64,000 nucleotides of DNA from Gimesia sp. Lineage in GTDB: Bacteria; Planctomycetota; Planctomycetia; Planctomycetales; Planctomycetaceae. Under the pieces are notes generated by a model. That model saw nothing but the letters and a program-made list of their open reading frames with translations, was not told where the DNA came from and did not search any database. Both the position numbers and the translations under genes were made by a program. Shown one piece after another: positions 1 through 9,289 of the stretch. Position 1 is the stretch's first letter. Each line of letters begins with the position of its first letter. The stretch spans positions 393,693-457,692 of the forward strand of contig NZ_JAVJSQ010000015.1 in the NCBI RefSeq assembly GCF_040219335.1, read 5' to 3'.

Positions 1-31
1 GGGCTAATATCCGTTCTTATTTTTGCGTCAT

Positions 32-54
32 AATACGCTGAGCGTATTTTTTTC
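32..54 (+). terminator. Rho-independent terminator of an upstream gene
   Basis: A perfect 7-bp stem (AATACGC, loop TGA, GCGTATT) runs directly into a run of T residues. It lies before the cold-shock gene and most likely ends a transcript that enters the window from the left. Confidence 0.7.
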
Positions 55-108
55 AGTGCGTCACTATTTTACGAACGTGTTTTCTTGAAGTGGTGATCAA
101 TTACGAGT

Positions 109-132
109 GACAATAAACTCCGTTTTATTGTC
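109..132 (+). promoter_or_regulatory. Hairpin in the cold-shock gene leader
   Basis: A perfect 9-bp inverted repeat (GACAATAAA, loop CTCCGT, TTTATTGTC) ends 16 bases before the ribosome binding site of the cold-shock gene. No T run follows, so it does not look like a terminator. Cold-shock mRNAs are known for structured leaders that change with temperature; that this hairpin acts so is inference. Confidence 0.45.
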
Positions 133-162
133 GAGAGACTTTTAAGTTAGAGGATGGGCTAC

Positions 163-360
163 ATGGCCACTGGAACAATCAAAAAAATTACTGAAAAAGG
201 TTTTGGCTTCATCAACGATGGTCAACAGGATATCTTTTTTCATCTCTCTTCACTGGACGGAATCACGTTCGATCAACTGGTAGAAGGCCAGACTGTTGAA
301 TTCGAAAGCGAAAAAAGCGATCGCGGTCTGCGAGCTGTTCGCGTAACAACATCTGAGTAA
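163..360 (+). CDS. Cold-shock protein, CspA family
   Basis: A 65-residue single cold-shock domain, the usual size of CspA-type RNA chaperones, which bind single-stranded RNA and DNA in the cytoplasm and melt mRNA structure. Both nucleic-acid binding motifs are visible: RNP1-like KGFGFI near residue 12 and RNP2-like DIFFHLS near residue 25. The start at 163 is preferred over the in-frame ATG at 154 because the sequence AGAGGA at 149-154 is a good ribosome binding site only for 163, and the family begins MATGTIKK. It follows a terminator, so it is probably transcribed alone behind a structured leader. Confidence 0.93.
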   Translation: MATGTIKKITEKGFGFINDGQQDIFFHLSSLDGITFDQLVEGQTVEFESEKSDRGLRAVRVTTSE

Positions 361-368
361 TTCTACTA

Positions 369-1241
369 TCAGTTCCACGCTTCCACAGAATTGCGTAGTG
401 CTCCCAGTCCCTGAATCTCTACATCAACCTGGTCTCCAGGTTTGAGATAGACAGGTGGCTTGCGTGCCATGCCAACTCCTGGTGGCGTTCCGGTAAAGAT
501 AATATCGCCTGGTTCCAGTGTCATAAACTGAGACAGGAACTGCACAATTTCTTCGATTGTGAAGATAAACTTATCGGTACAGGAATTCTGCATCACCTCT
601 CCATTCAACGTCAGTTTAATGGAGAGGTTGTTTGCATCCTCGATTTCATCCGAGGTGACCAGATAGGGACCGATCGGTGCAAAGGTGTCTGGTGTTTTAC
701 CTAACAGCCATTGTCCGCCCGGACGTCCGATCTGCCAGTCGCGTGCGGAGACATCGTGTCCGTTCATGTAGCCGGCGACGTATTCAAGTGCGTTGTCCAG
801 GTTCGCATTGCGACATGTCTTTCCGATGACGACGACCAGTTCGGCTTCGTAGTCTACCTCTTTGGCCACTTCCGGAATACGAATCGGCTGATCGGGACCT
901 GTGACGGAAGTCGTGAATTTACTGAAGCAAACCGGTTCATCGGGAAAGGCCATGCCTGTTTCCTCGGCGTGATCGCGATAGTTCAGGCCGATGCAGATGA
1001 CTTTCCCCGGTTGTGGAATCGGAGCGCAGAGCCTACCGGTAATCTGTCGGTCGGCCTCCACCGCCTGTTTCGCAGCTTTACAGGCACGTTCGAGCCCATC
1101 TTCCAGACTGAGCACGCCCTTTAATGAGGGGGGCAGTGTGTCGTCGAATGCACGCACATCGTAGAAGGTCAACTGACCCTCCTGGTCGGTAACGGAAACA
1201 ACGGTCGGACCCTGTTCTGTGTGTAAAGTGGCTAACTTCAT
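369..1241 (-). CDS. Fumarylacetoacetate hydrolase family protein
   Basis: A 290-residue member of the FAH superfamily, which cleaves or hydrates small 2-oxo or beta-keto acids with a bound divalent metal. Visible family motifs are the GKVICIGLNYRDHAEE segment at about residue 80, the acidic metal-binding strand DYEAELVVVIG, the GYMNGHDVSARDWQ segment, and GDIIFTGTPPGVG near the C terminus. Residues 1-70 form the small N-terminal domain seen in 2-hydroxyhepta-2,4-diene-1,7-dioate isomerase-like members. A GGGAGT ribosome binding site precedes the ATG. The substrate cannot be read from sequence; the gene stands alone, divergent from purM. Confidence 0.9.
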   Translation of the reverse strand: MKLATLHTEQGPTVVSVTDQEGQLTFYDVRAFDDTLPPSLKGVLSLEDGLERACKAAKQAVEADRQITGRLCAPIPQPGKVICIGLNYRDHAEETGMAFPDEPVCFSKFTTSVTGPDQPIRIPEVAKEVDYEAELVVVIGKTCRNANLDNALEYVAGYMNGHDVSARDWQIGRPGGQWLLGKTPDTFAPIGPYLVTSDEIEDANNLSIKLTLNGEVMQNSCTDKFIFTIEEIVQFLSQFMTLEPGDIIFTGTPPGVGMARKPPVYLKPGDQVDVEIQGLGALRNSVEAWN

Positions 1242-1539
1242 ACCCGAGTACTCCCTTCGACGACTGGTTGTAAAACATCAAAAGCTCTTGTTCAGCAGTC
1301 GGAAATCTTATGCTCTTGCGCTGATGAGATGTAGTGAACGTCAGCATCATCTCAAGCAGAAATGTGAAAGTATCCCCGCCGGGTCCGGGTTTTCCAGTTA
1401 TGGGGTTTAAATATCCGATACGCATGATTTCCATCTCCAGCGGGGATTGCTATGCTGTGAGCAGTGGGTCTGTTCTGCAGAACGGATCAGATCTGACACG
1501 CGATTTTGAACTCTTCTTTATCTACAGCGACTGAATATT

Positions 1540-2616
<1,077 letters not shown>

Positions 2617-3043
2617 TTTTCAAGCTTCAACTTTCCTACCAGACCGCGATCGCTATGCGCGCGTTTCAGGGTACATCTGAGCGGTTACGATCGAGAGCCC
2701 CTGTCAGCAGGAGGGCTATGCCGCTTCTTTGGGGTGGTCGCATGTTTAATGGGGGAATCAGGACCCCGACCTTGCGTGTGTGACTCGAATTTTTTTAATG
2801 GCTCGCGCAATAGTTTGGTTTCTTTTGTAATTTCCGGAACGCCAGAGGTTCGAAAAGGGATATATGACCAGAGTGTCCAGAAATGGCACTGTGTTCTATG
2901 TCAGGGAGCCTCCGATCGCATGATCCGGTCAGTGCCGGTCTCTAGTCTGTTCGCGTTCCCGTCTCCAGGCGGTGTACTCCGCCGTCAGTTGATTGTCTAT
3001 TGGGGACAATCTTTACTGAGTTCGCTGCACAGGGAAGGCACAC
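2617..3043. other. Intergenic spacer without recognisable gene
   Basis: About 430 bases between purM and the PAS gene. The open frames here match no family I know and have no convincing ribosome binding site. A promoter for the PAS/chemotaxis pair is expected here but I cannot place it. Confidence 0.5.
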
Positions 3044-3562
3044 ATGGAACACCCGATTCCAACCGGTCAGGAACGCACATTTGCAGATCATGAGATTATC
3101 GTCAGCAAGACGGATCTCAAGGGACGCATTACTTACGCGAATCAGACCTTTATCGAGATCTCCGGTTACACCGAGGAAGAACTGCTGGGACAGCCTCACA
3201 ATCTGATCCGTCATCCGGATATGCCGCGCTGTGTGTTCAAGCTGTTGTGGGATACGATTCAGGTGGGTGAGGAGATCTTTGCCTATGTCGTCAATCTTTG
3301 TAAGAACGGCGACCATTACTGGGTGCTGGCCCATGTTACTCCTACGTGGAATCTGTCCGGCCAGATCAGTGGCTATCACTCCAGTCGCCGTGTGCCCGAA
3401 CGCAAGGCTTTGGATAAAGTGATTCCCCTCTACCAATCTTTGAAGCGGATTGAAGGCGCCAGCTCTGACTGGCGAACCGGGATGCAGAATGCAACCGTGG
3501 AACTGCTGTCTCAACTGGATGCAGTCGGGATGGAATACGATGAGTATGTCTTTGCCCTATAA
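3044..3562 (+). CDS. Aer-like PAS-domain sensor protein
   Basis: A 172-residue soluble protein made almost wholly of one PAS domain (about residues 15-115). It carries the signature of Aer-type redox sensors: NQTFIEISGYTEEELLGQPHN, then RHPDMP, then the KNGDHYWVLAHVTP strand. In Aer this PAS fold holds FAD and senses redox state or oxygen; FAD binding here is inference. There is no membrane segment or HAMP domain. An AAGG ribosome binding site precedes the ATG. The next gene, 37 bases downstream, encodes a soluble chemotaxis signalling domain, so the two together look like an aerotaxis receptor split into sensor and transducer. Confidence 0.85.
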   Translation: MEHPIPTGQERTFADHEIIVSKTDLKGRITYANQTFIEISGYTEEELLGQPHNLIRHPDMPRCVFKLLWDTIQVGEEIFAYVVNLCKNGDHYWVLAHVTPTWNLSGQISGYHSSRRVPERKALDKVIPLYQSLKRIEGASSDWRTGMQNATVELLSQLDAVGMEYDEYVFAL

Positions 3563-3599
3563 CTCTTAAGACAGAAGATTGAGACCCCGGAGGGACCCC

Positions 3600-4844
3600 A
3601 TGCTGAATCTGGATGCAGCCGCGCAGTCGACTGGAGAAGAACGTTCCACGTCTCCTCTCACGCATGAGGAATATGCGGAACTGGAACATTATCGCCGCTG
3701 GGTCAAACAGCTGGCGGATGTCTGTGAATCTGCAGCGGCAGGGAATCTGGAGGTTCGCCTGCTGCATATCGATGCGGACGGTGATCTGGGGCGCGCGCTG
3801 GTTTCGGTCAACGGGCTGCTGGATTACACGGACGCGTTTGTACGCGAATCCAAGGCTTCATTGAACGCCGCTGCTCACGGAAAATTCTTCCGCAAGGTGT
3901 TGCTCAAAGGAATGCGGGGTACATTCCGTCATGCTTCTGAAGTGATTAACGAGGCGGGCGAAAAGATGAAGTACCAGGCAGAGGAACTGCAACAGTCTGA
4001 AACCAGACGTCTGGAGATGGCGGATGAATTCGAGCAGGAAGTACAGGGGATATCAACGATTGTTTCCGCAGCCGCTACACAGCTGCATGCCACGGTTCAG
4101 TCTTTGAAATCCGTGACCGAACGGGCGATTCTCGAAACGACTATGGCCGTCGAATCGATCGACCAGACCGCACAGAATGTCGACGTGGTGGCGGATTCGA
4201 CGGTGCAGTTGAATCAGTCAATCCAGCAGATCGACGACCGGGTCAAACAGTCTACGGAGGTGGTGCAGCAGGCGGTCAATGAGAGCGAGCATGCCCGTGA
4301 GTTCATGTCTGGGCTGGTGGAAGCGACGAATGACATCGGTTCCTTTGCCAAGATGATTGCTGATATCGCGAAGCAGACGAATCTGCTGGCATTGAATGCG
4401 ACAATCGAAGCGGCGCGTGCCGGCGAGGCGGGAGCGGGGTTTGCGGTAGTGGCTTCTGAAGTAAAAAACCTGGCACAGGATACCGCGCGGGCCACCAATC
4501 ATATTACCGAGCACATTCGTCAGATCCAGGACGTGGTGCATGACGCGGTGACGAATATTGCGACCGTGAGCAGTACGATCCGTAAAGTAGACGAGATCAG
4601 CGAATCGATTTCGACGTCGATTTCCGAACAAAGCCAGGCGATTGCGACGATTCATCAAAACGTCAAAGACGCCGCTGGCAAAACGGTTTCGACATCGGAG
4701 ACCGTCAAGCGTGTTTCCTCCACGGCTTCGGAGACCTTTCTCTCCACGAGTGACCTGGTCAATGCTGCCAACGATATTGCCCGACAGTCTGAGAGTCTGA
4801 ATGCGGCCGTCAACCAGTTCCTGATGACGATCCGATCGAAATAA
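3600..4844 (+). CDS. Soluble methyl-accepting chemotaxis protein
   Basis: A 414-residue transducer. The conserved cytoplasmic hairpin tip is clear ([20 protein letters not shown] followed by [12 protein letters not shown]), flanked by long coiled-coil helices. The N-terminal 130 residues contain a HAMP-like stretch and the [16 protein letters not shown] segment seen in soluble transducers, but no transmembrane helix, so the protein is probably cytoplasmic. An upstream in-frame TTG at 3579 exists; ATG 3600 is chosen because GGAGG at 3589-3593 is well spaced. It follows the PAS gene closely and probably takes its signal from it. No cheA or cheW gene is in the window. Confidence 0.92.
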   Translation: MLNLDAAAQSTGEERSTSPLTHEEYAELEHYRRWVKQLADVCESAAAGNLEVRLLHIDADGDLGRALVSVNGLLDYTDAFVRESKASLNAAAHGKFFRKVLLKGMRGTFRHASEVINEAGEKMKYQAEELQQSETRRLEMADEFEQEVQGISTIVSAAATQLHATVQSLKSVTERAILETTMAVESIDQTAQNVDVVADSTVQLNQSIQQIDDRVKQSTEVVQQAVNESEHAREFMSGLVEATNDIGSFAKMIADIAKQTNLLALNATIEAARAGEAGAGFAVVASEVKNLAQDTARATNHITEHIRQIQDVVHDAVTNIATVSSTIRKVDEISESISTSISEQSQAIATIHQNVKDAAGKTVSTSETVKRVSSTASETFLSTSDLVNAANDIARQSESLNAAVNQFLMTIRSK

Positions 4845-4851
4845 AAACGGC

Positions 4852-6081
4852 TCAGAGTTTGAGGTGGATCTGGTTCTTCTCCAGATGCCGGACAATCAGC
4901 CATGTGATCCAGAAGAAGAGCAGGAAACTGCCCCAGGCGTACCACCAGGGAGCGTCTTTTGTGGCGAAGGGCTTGATGGATTCCATGACCAGGTCGTGCA
5001 GGATGTAGGCGGCCAGTGCGTTGGTTCCCAGCGTGCGGAACAGGGGAATATTCAGGTTGCCTCGATCACAGGCGAGGTGAAACAACAGGTAGACGAACAG
5101 TGACAGTCCCGCTGAGAAGACGAGGTACGAAAGCGTTCCCGCCCGTTGGCTCATCATCCAGTAGTTCCATTTTCGCTGATCCTGCTCCGGCGGTTTGACA
5201 AACGGAGGTTCCGCCAGATAAGCGGAGAACGGCTCTCCCTCTTTGGCTTTGAATTGCGCTTCCGTAGGAATGACCGGATGGATGGCCAGTTTCAGATCCT
5301 GGTTGCCAGCCATGGATTGATCTATTGCGGGCACATCATAGAGACGGGTCCCACAGGAAATGATCCAGCCTGAAAGCATCAACGCACACGACCAGAACAG
5401 GATGGGCTTGATGCGGGGCAGTCCTTCTGCTTCCACGACCCAGTCGCAGGCGAGCGTGCCGATGATGGCGGGGATAGTCCAGGTCAGAAAGCCCAGCGGT
5501 CCGCCGTCGATGCCGTTGGGGGGCGAGTTGACCCAGGTGAAATAAAAGTAGTACGAGAGCACCACATGCGCGGCAGCGGAAAAGAGCATATAGGCGATGC
5601 GCACGGAGGCGCGGGCGCGGATCACGGGGGTGATCCAGAGCGAGGTGACGGCGATGTGCATCAGCGTCTGGAACCAGTTACGTTTGAGTGGATCGGCAAT
5701 GGCGCCCCAGACGCCGATTGACTGCAGTTCGCTCCAGCTTTTCGCGACCGGTGAGACGCGGTAGATGATCAGCGAGACCAGCACCAGACCCAGCAGACGT
5801 CTGACTACCCGCAGGTAAGCCGAGACGGCCCCCTGGGTCTGTATCCGTCTGCCGAAGGTCAATCGATAGGCAAAGCCGACCGCGAACAGGAAGTGGGGCA
5901 TGATCGTGTCGGCGTAGCTGCAATAGGTATTGTGATGCTTGAGCACGACCGGGCAGAGGATGAAGAAGCCCATGTAGTTCACAAGGAACATGCCCGCTAC
6001 GGTGTAGCCCCGGAACTGGTCGAGGGAGACGATGCGTTTCCGGTTTTTGTCAGCGGTCGCAGCCGGGGCGGTGTCTGTCAT
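4852..6081 (-). CDS. HGSNAT-like multi-pass membrane acyltransferase
   Basis: A 409-residue integral membrane protein with about nine to ten hydrophobic segments. The N-terminal motif SLDQFRGYTVAGMFLVNYMG is typical of the heparan-alpha-glucosaminide N-acetyltransferase catalytic family (DUF1624/DUF5009), whose members transfer acyl groups across the membrane to sugars. A soluble loop of about 80 residues (around 265-310) sits between the last membrane blocks. These proteins are common in Planctomycetes; the substrate is unknown. It converges on the chemotaxis gene with only 7 bases between the stop codons. Confidence 0.75.
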   Translation of the reverse strand: MTDTAPAATADKNRKRIVSLDQFRGYTVAGMFLVNYMGFFILCPVVLKHHNTYCSYADTIMPHFLFAVGFAYRLTFGRRIQTQGAVSAYLRVVRRLLGLVLVSLIIYRVSPVAKSWSELQSIGVWGAIADPLKRNWFQTLMHIAVTSLWITPVIRARASVRIAYMLFSAAAHVVLSYYFYFTWVNSPPNGIDGGPLGFLTWTIPAIIGTLACDWVVEAEGLPRIKPILFWSCALMLSGWIISCGTRLYDVPAIDQSMAGNQDLKLAIHPVIPTEAQFKAKEGEPFSAYLAEPPFVKPPEQDQRKWNYWMMSQRAGTLSYLVFSAGLSLFVYLLFHLACDRGNLNIPLFRTLGTNALAAYILHDLVMESIKPFATKDAPWWYAWGSFLLFFWITWLIVRHLEKNQIHLKL

Positions 6082-6198
6082 GCTGTTTTATCAATTCGTC
6101 GAGATTAAGGAAAAAGCAAGTGTGCTAAGTATTAATCTCTACTAATATACGGTTTGCTGGACGAATTGAAACAGGATAGTTCTGAATTTGCTGAACCC

Positions 6199-6549
6199 TC
6201 AACAGATATTAATACCCAGCACTTCGGTGAGAAAGATCAACCAGATGACGAACCAGGCTACAAAATTCGCTCCCGCCTGAATGATGGCACTGACCAGGCC
6301 CAGGATCAGATCGGTAACTCGGTTCCCGATGAGATGCAGATGGAAGTTTCCGATCAATAACAGGACCGCCCCCACGAACATGATGACCCACGCCGGTCCG
6401 ACCATCAAAAGGTCCATTCCATGTGGGGTGATGTTGAAAACCTGTTTGACGAGGTACGCCAGGAACATGATGAGAAATTCTCCGCCCCAGAAGATGGTGT
6501 AAGCCAGCAGATGGAACCGTTTAAAGCGGGATGCTTGAGATTGTTGCAT
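6199..6549 (-). CDS. Small membrane protein of unknown function
   Basis: A 116-residue hydrophobic protein with three to four predicted membrane helices (about residues 12-36, 45-70, 76-98 and 96-113). I do not recognise a family. It begins MQQSQASRFKRFHLL, with basic residues before the first helix, suggesting the N terminus stays in the cytoplasm. It stands alone between the acyltransferase gene and the AraC-type regulator, both on the same strand. Confidence 0.6.
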   Translation of the reverse strand: MQQSQASRFKRFHLLAYTIFWGGEFLIMFLAYLVKQVFNITPHGMDLLMVGPAWVIMFVGAVLLLIGNFHLHLIGNRVTDLILGLVSAIIQAGANFVAWFVIWLIFLTEVLGINIC

Positions 6550-6678
6550 CGGAGTGACCTCTCGTCTGAATGTGGAAATTGGAGGGACGGTGCGGCAGTA
6601 ATACGATCGGCTCTCTGATTCAGGCGGGAGAAGCAGCGAAAGATCACGCGTGGATCTGATATTTTTTGAGAATGCAGT

Positions 6679-7839
6679 TCAACGCGTCTGTTTTTGTTCG
6701 CGGCGGAACTGGCCGGGGGTGGTGCCGGTCTGTTTTTTGAAGGCGACGTTCAGATATTCGGAGTGGCGAAAGCCGGTGCGGCTGGCGATTTCGATCAGCG
6801 GGAGTTCGGTTTCTTCGAGCAGCTGTTTCACGCGATCGAGGCGGATGCGCATGATCTCTTCGTGCGGTGAGCGGCCGATGACTTTCTGGAAGCGGCTTTC
6901 GAGAACCCGCCGGGAGAGGGGAACCGACTTTAAGACGTCCTGCACGTTGATGCCTTCGCAGGCCTGCTGGCGGATGAAGCGGACGGCGTCGGAGATCAGT
7001 TTGTCGTCGATGGCCTGAATATCGGTGGACTGACGCGTGGCAATTCCCAGAGGCTTGATGAGATGGGCGTCTGAGGAGACCGGTTCGCCGGCGATCATAC
7101 GATCAAGCAGGGCGGCTGCTTCGTAGCCGGTGAGGCGCGTGTTGGGGATCACGCTGGAGAGGGGGGGCTCGGAGAGGTTACAGAGAATTTCGTCATTGTC
7201 CACGCCGATGATGGCGACTTCTTCGGGGACAGAGACGTTGATGGTACGGCAGACATCGAGCAGTTGTTGCGCTTTAATGTCGTAACAGGCCATGATGCCG
7301 ACCGGCTTGGGGAGTTGCAGGATCCAGTCAGCCAGGCGTTGCTGTTCGGCTTCCCAGGGGGGCGCCTGTTTGCGACCGGCGGTCTGCGGATAGGAGTGAC
7401 AGGTAAAGCCGGCGTCCTGGATGACGTTCTGGAAATGATCTTCCCGCCAGCGGGACCAGTTGAAGCGATGATCGCCACAGAAGGCGTAGTGCTCGAAGCC
7501 GCGTTCGATGAGGTGTTGCGCGGCCAGAGAGGCGATGGCGCGGTCATCGGTTTCTACCCAGGGGAGCGAGGGGGCCAGACGGGCGGCACTCACATCGACA
7601 GCCGGGACGCCGGAGTTCACGACGGCTTCGGCGGTCTTCGTGTTTTCAATTCGCGCGATGATGCCGTCGCCGTGCCAGCTGTTGAGCCAGTTGACGGGGA
7701 CATTGCCTCGACCATGCTCGGGGAGGTAGATCGACCAGGAGTGGTGCTCGTGAATGTAAGCCATGATGCCGCGTAAGAGTCCGCGGGCATAGGAGTTGGA
7801 TGATTCGATGAGCAGGGCGATTGAGGGGCGTGATTTCAT
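6679..7839 (-). CDS. XylR-type AraC family transcriptional regulator
   Basis: A 386-residue regulator with a LacI/periplasmic-binding-like sensor domain (about residues 1-275, starting SRPSIALLIESSNSYARGLL) and two AraC-type helix-turn-helix motifs at the C terminus, ending in the family signature GFRHSEYLNVAFKKQTGTTPGQFR. This is the architecture of XylR, which activates sugar operons after binding a sugar. The frame extends to a TTG at 7917, but ATG 7839 starts exactly at the sensor domain and is preferred. It is divergent from the Gfo/Idh gene and probably controls that gene and the sugar locus to 15.4 kb. Confidence 0.88.
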   Translation of the reverse strand: MKSRPSIALLIESSNSYARGLLRGIMAYIHEHHSWSIYLPEHGRGNVPVNWLNSWHGDGIIARIENTKTAEAVVNSGVPAVDVSAARLAPSLPWVETDDRAIASLAAQHLIERGFEHYAFCGDHRFNWSRWREDHFQNVIQDAGFTCHSYPQTAGRKQAPPWEAEQQRLADWILQLPKPVGIMACYDIKAQQLLDVCRTINVSVPEEVAIIGVDNDEILCNLSEPPLSSVIPNTRLTGYEAAALLDRMIAGEPVSSDAHLIKPLGIATRQSTDIQAIDDKLISDAVRFIRQQACEGINVQDVLKSVPLSRRVLESRFQKVIGRSPHEEIMRIRLDRVKQLLEETELPLIEIASRTGFRHSEYLNVAFKKQTGTTPGQFRREQKQTR

Positions 7840-8106
7840 AGAGCCGGTTTCGGGCGGAATTGAGGGCGACGTAAATGTAATATTCTTAAAGGGATTCCGT
7901 GACAGCTCGTCTGGCAAACGGTCTCAAACCCCTGATAGCATGGATGAGGGCAGCTTTGTTGTGCGGTGAAATATCTCAATTTATTATGCGCAAGTTTACA
8001 TGGTACTCGTTCAGGGGGCATTTACAATAAAGAAAATGGGCCGGGTTCCCCTGATGAGGTAACCGGATCAAACAGAGAGTCTCTCCTGCAGCGTAGAAGG
8101 AATGCC
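7840..8106. promoter_or_regulatory. Divergent control region of the sugar locus
   Basis: A 267-base spacer between the AraC-type regulator (minus strand) and the Gfo/Idh oxidoreductase (plus strand). Such spacers usually hold the operator of the regulator. I see AT-rich patches around 7875 and 7970-8030 but no repeat clear enough to call an operator. Confidence 0.4.
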
Positions 8107-9222
8107 ATGAGTGAGAAACAGATGAATGTCGCGATTGTCGGTCTGGGATTTGGTGCTGAGTTCATTCCCATTTACCAGGCGCATCCGAATGCCAACATGT
8201 ATGCGATCTGTCAGCGATCAGAAGATCATCTGAACGAGATCGGCGATACGTTCGGGATCGAGAAACGTTATACCTCTTACGATGAGCTGCTGGCGGATCC
8301 TGATGTGGATGCCGTCCATATTAACACGCCGATTCCCGATCATGCTCCGCAGTCGATTAAAGCGTTGAAGGCAGGGAAGCATGTGGCGTGTACGGTGCCG
8401 ATGGCGACGACGGTGGCGGAGTGCGAAGAAATCGTCAAGACGGTCAAAGAGACCGGACTGAAATACATGATGATGGAGACGGTGGTTTACAGCCGCGAGT
8501 TTCTCTTCATCAAGGAGATGTATGACAAAGGGGAGCTGGGCAAGATTCAGTACATGCAGGCCAGTCACCCGCAGGACATGGAAGGCTGGCCCGAGTACTG
8601 GGAGCGGATGATCCCGATGCATTATGCAACGCACGTGGTGAGTCCGGTGCTGGGGATGGTCAACGGTCGGGCTGAGTATGTGAGCTGCTTTGGTTCCGGG
8701 ACCGTGAACGACGACATCGCGGAAAAGTCGGGTAACAAATTCGCTGTGGAGACATGTCACATCAAGATCAAGGATTCCGATATCGCGGCTCACATCTGGC
8801 GGTTCCTGTTTGATACCGCGCGGCAGTACCGGGAATCGGTAGACGTGTATGGCACGAAAAAATCATTTGAGTGGCCTTTGATCGAAGGGGAGAACCCGGT
8901 GCTGCACACTGCGAAGAAGCCGGAACCCGAAATTCCCGAGCGTGTGGAAGTGCCCGATTACGCACATCTGCTGCCGCCTGAAATTCAGAAATTCACCCGG
9001 GCGATTCACGACGCGGATCATCTCTCGTTCCTGCAGGGGGCCGGGCACGGCGGTTCGCATCCGCATCTGGTGAATGCGTTCCTGAAGTCACTGGTGGAAG
9101 ACAGTGATCCCTGGCCGAACGCCCCGCTGTCTGCGAACTGGACCAGTGTGGGCATCCTGGCGCATGAGTCTGCCGTGGCAGGGGGCGAAATTCGCAAGCT
9201 GCCCGAGTTCACACTGGAATAA
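8107..9222 (+). CDS. Gfo/Idh/MocA family oxidoreductase lacking the EKP lysine
   Basis: A 371-residue cytoplasmic NAD(P)-dependent oxidoreductase. The Rossmann motif is IVGLGFGAEF at the N terminus, followed by the NTPIPDH strand. The family's catalytic EKP motif is replaced by CTVPMATT, so the usual active-site lysine is missing. The frame opens at 7966, but ATG 8107 has a GAAGGA ribosome binding site at 8096-8101 and begins directly before the Rossmann fold. It lies 67 bases before the gene for the secreted DUF1080 protein and probably acts on the same sugar, for example at C3; the substrate is inferred only from context. Confidence 0.88.
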   Translation: MSEKQMNVAIVGLGFGAEFIPIYQAHPNANMYAICQRSEDHLNEIGDTFGIEKRYTSYDELLADPDVDAVHINTPIPDHAPQSIKALKAGKHVACTVPMATTVAECEEIVKTVKETGLKYMMMETVVYSREFLFIKEMYDKGELGKIQYMQASHPQDMEGWPEYWERMIPMHYATHVVSPVLGMVNGRAEYVSCFGSGTVNDDIAEKSGNKFAVETCHIKIKDSDIAAHIWRFLFDTARQYRESVDVYGTKKSFEWPLIEGENPVLHTAKKPEPEIPERVEVPDYAHLLPPEIQKFTRAIHDADHLSFLQGAGHGGSHPHLVNAFLKSLVEDSDPWPNAPLSANWTSVGILAHESAVAGGEIRKLPEFTLE

Positions 9223-9289
9223 CTGGCGTACGTCACTGTTAGCATTTGATATATCGACATCATTCACATAGATATTCGAGGGGACCGTT

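Noticed and set aside
2734..3093. 119-codon frame between purM and the PAS gene
   Set aside because: No family, no ribosome binding site, and its end overlaps the start of the PAS gene in another frame.
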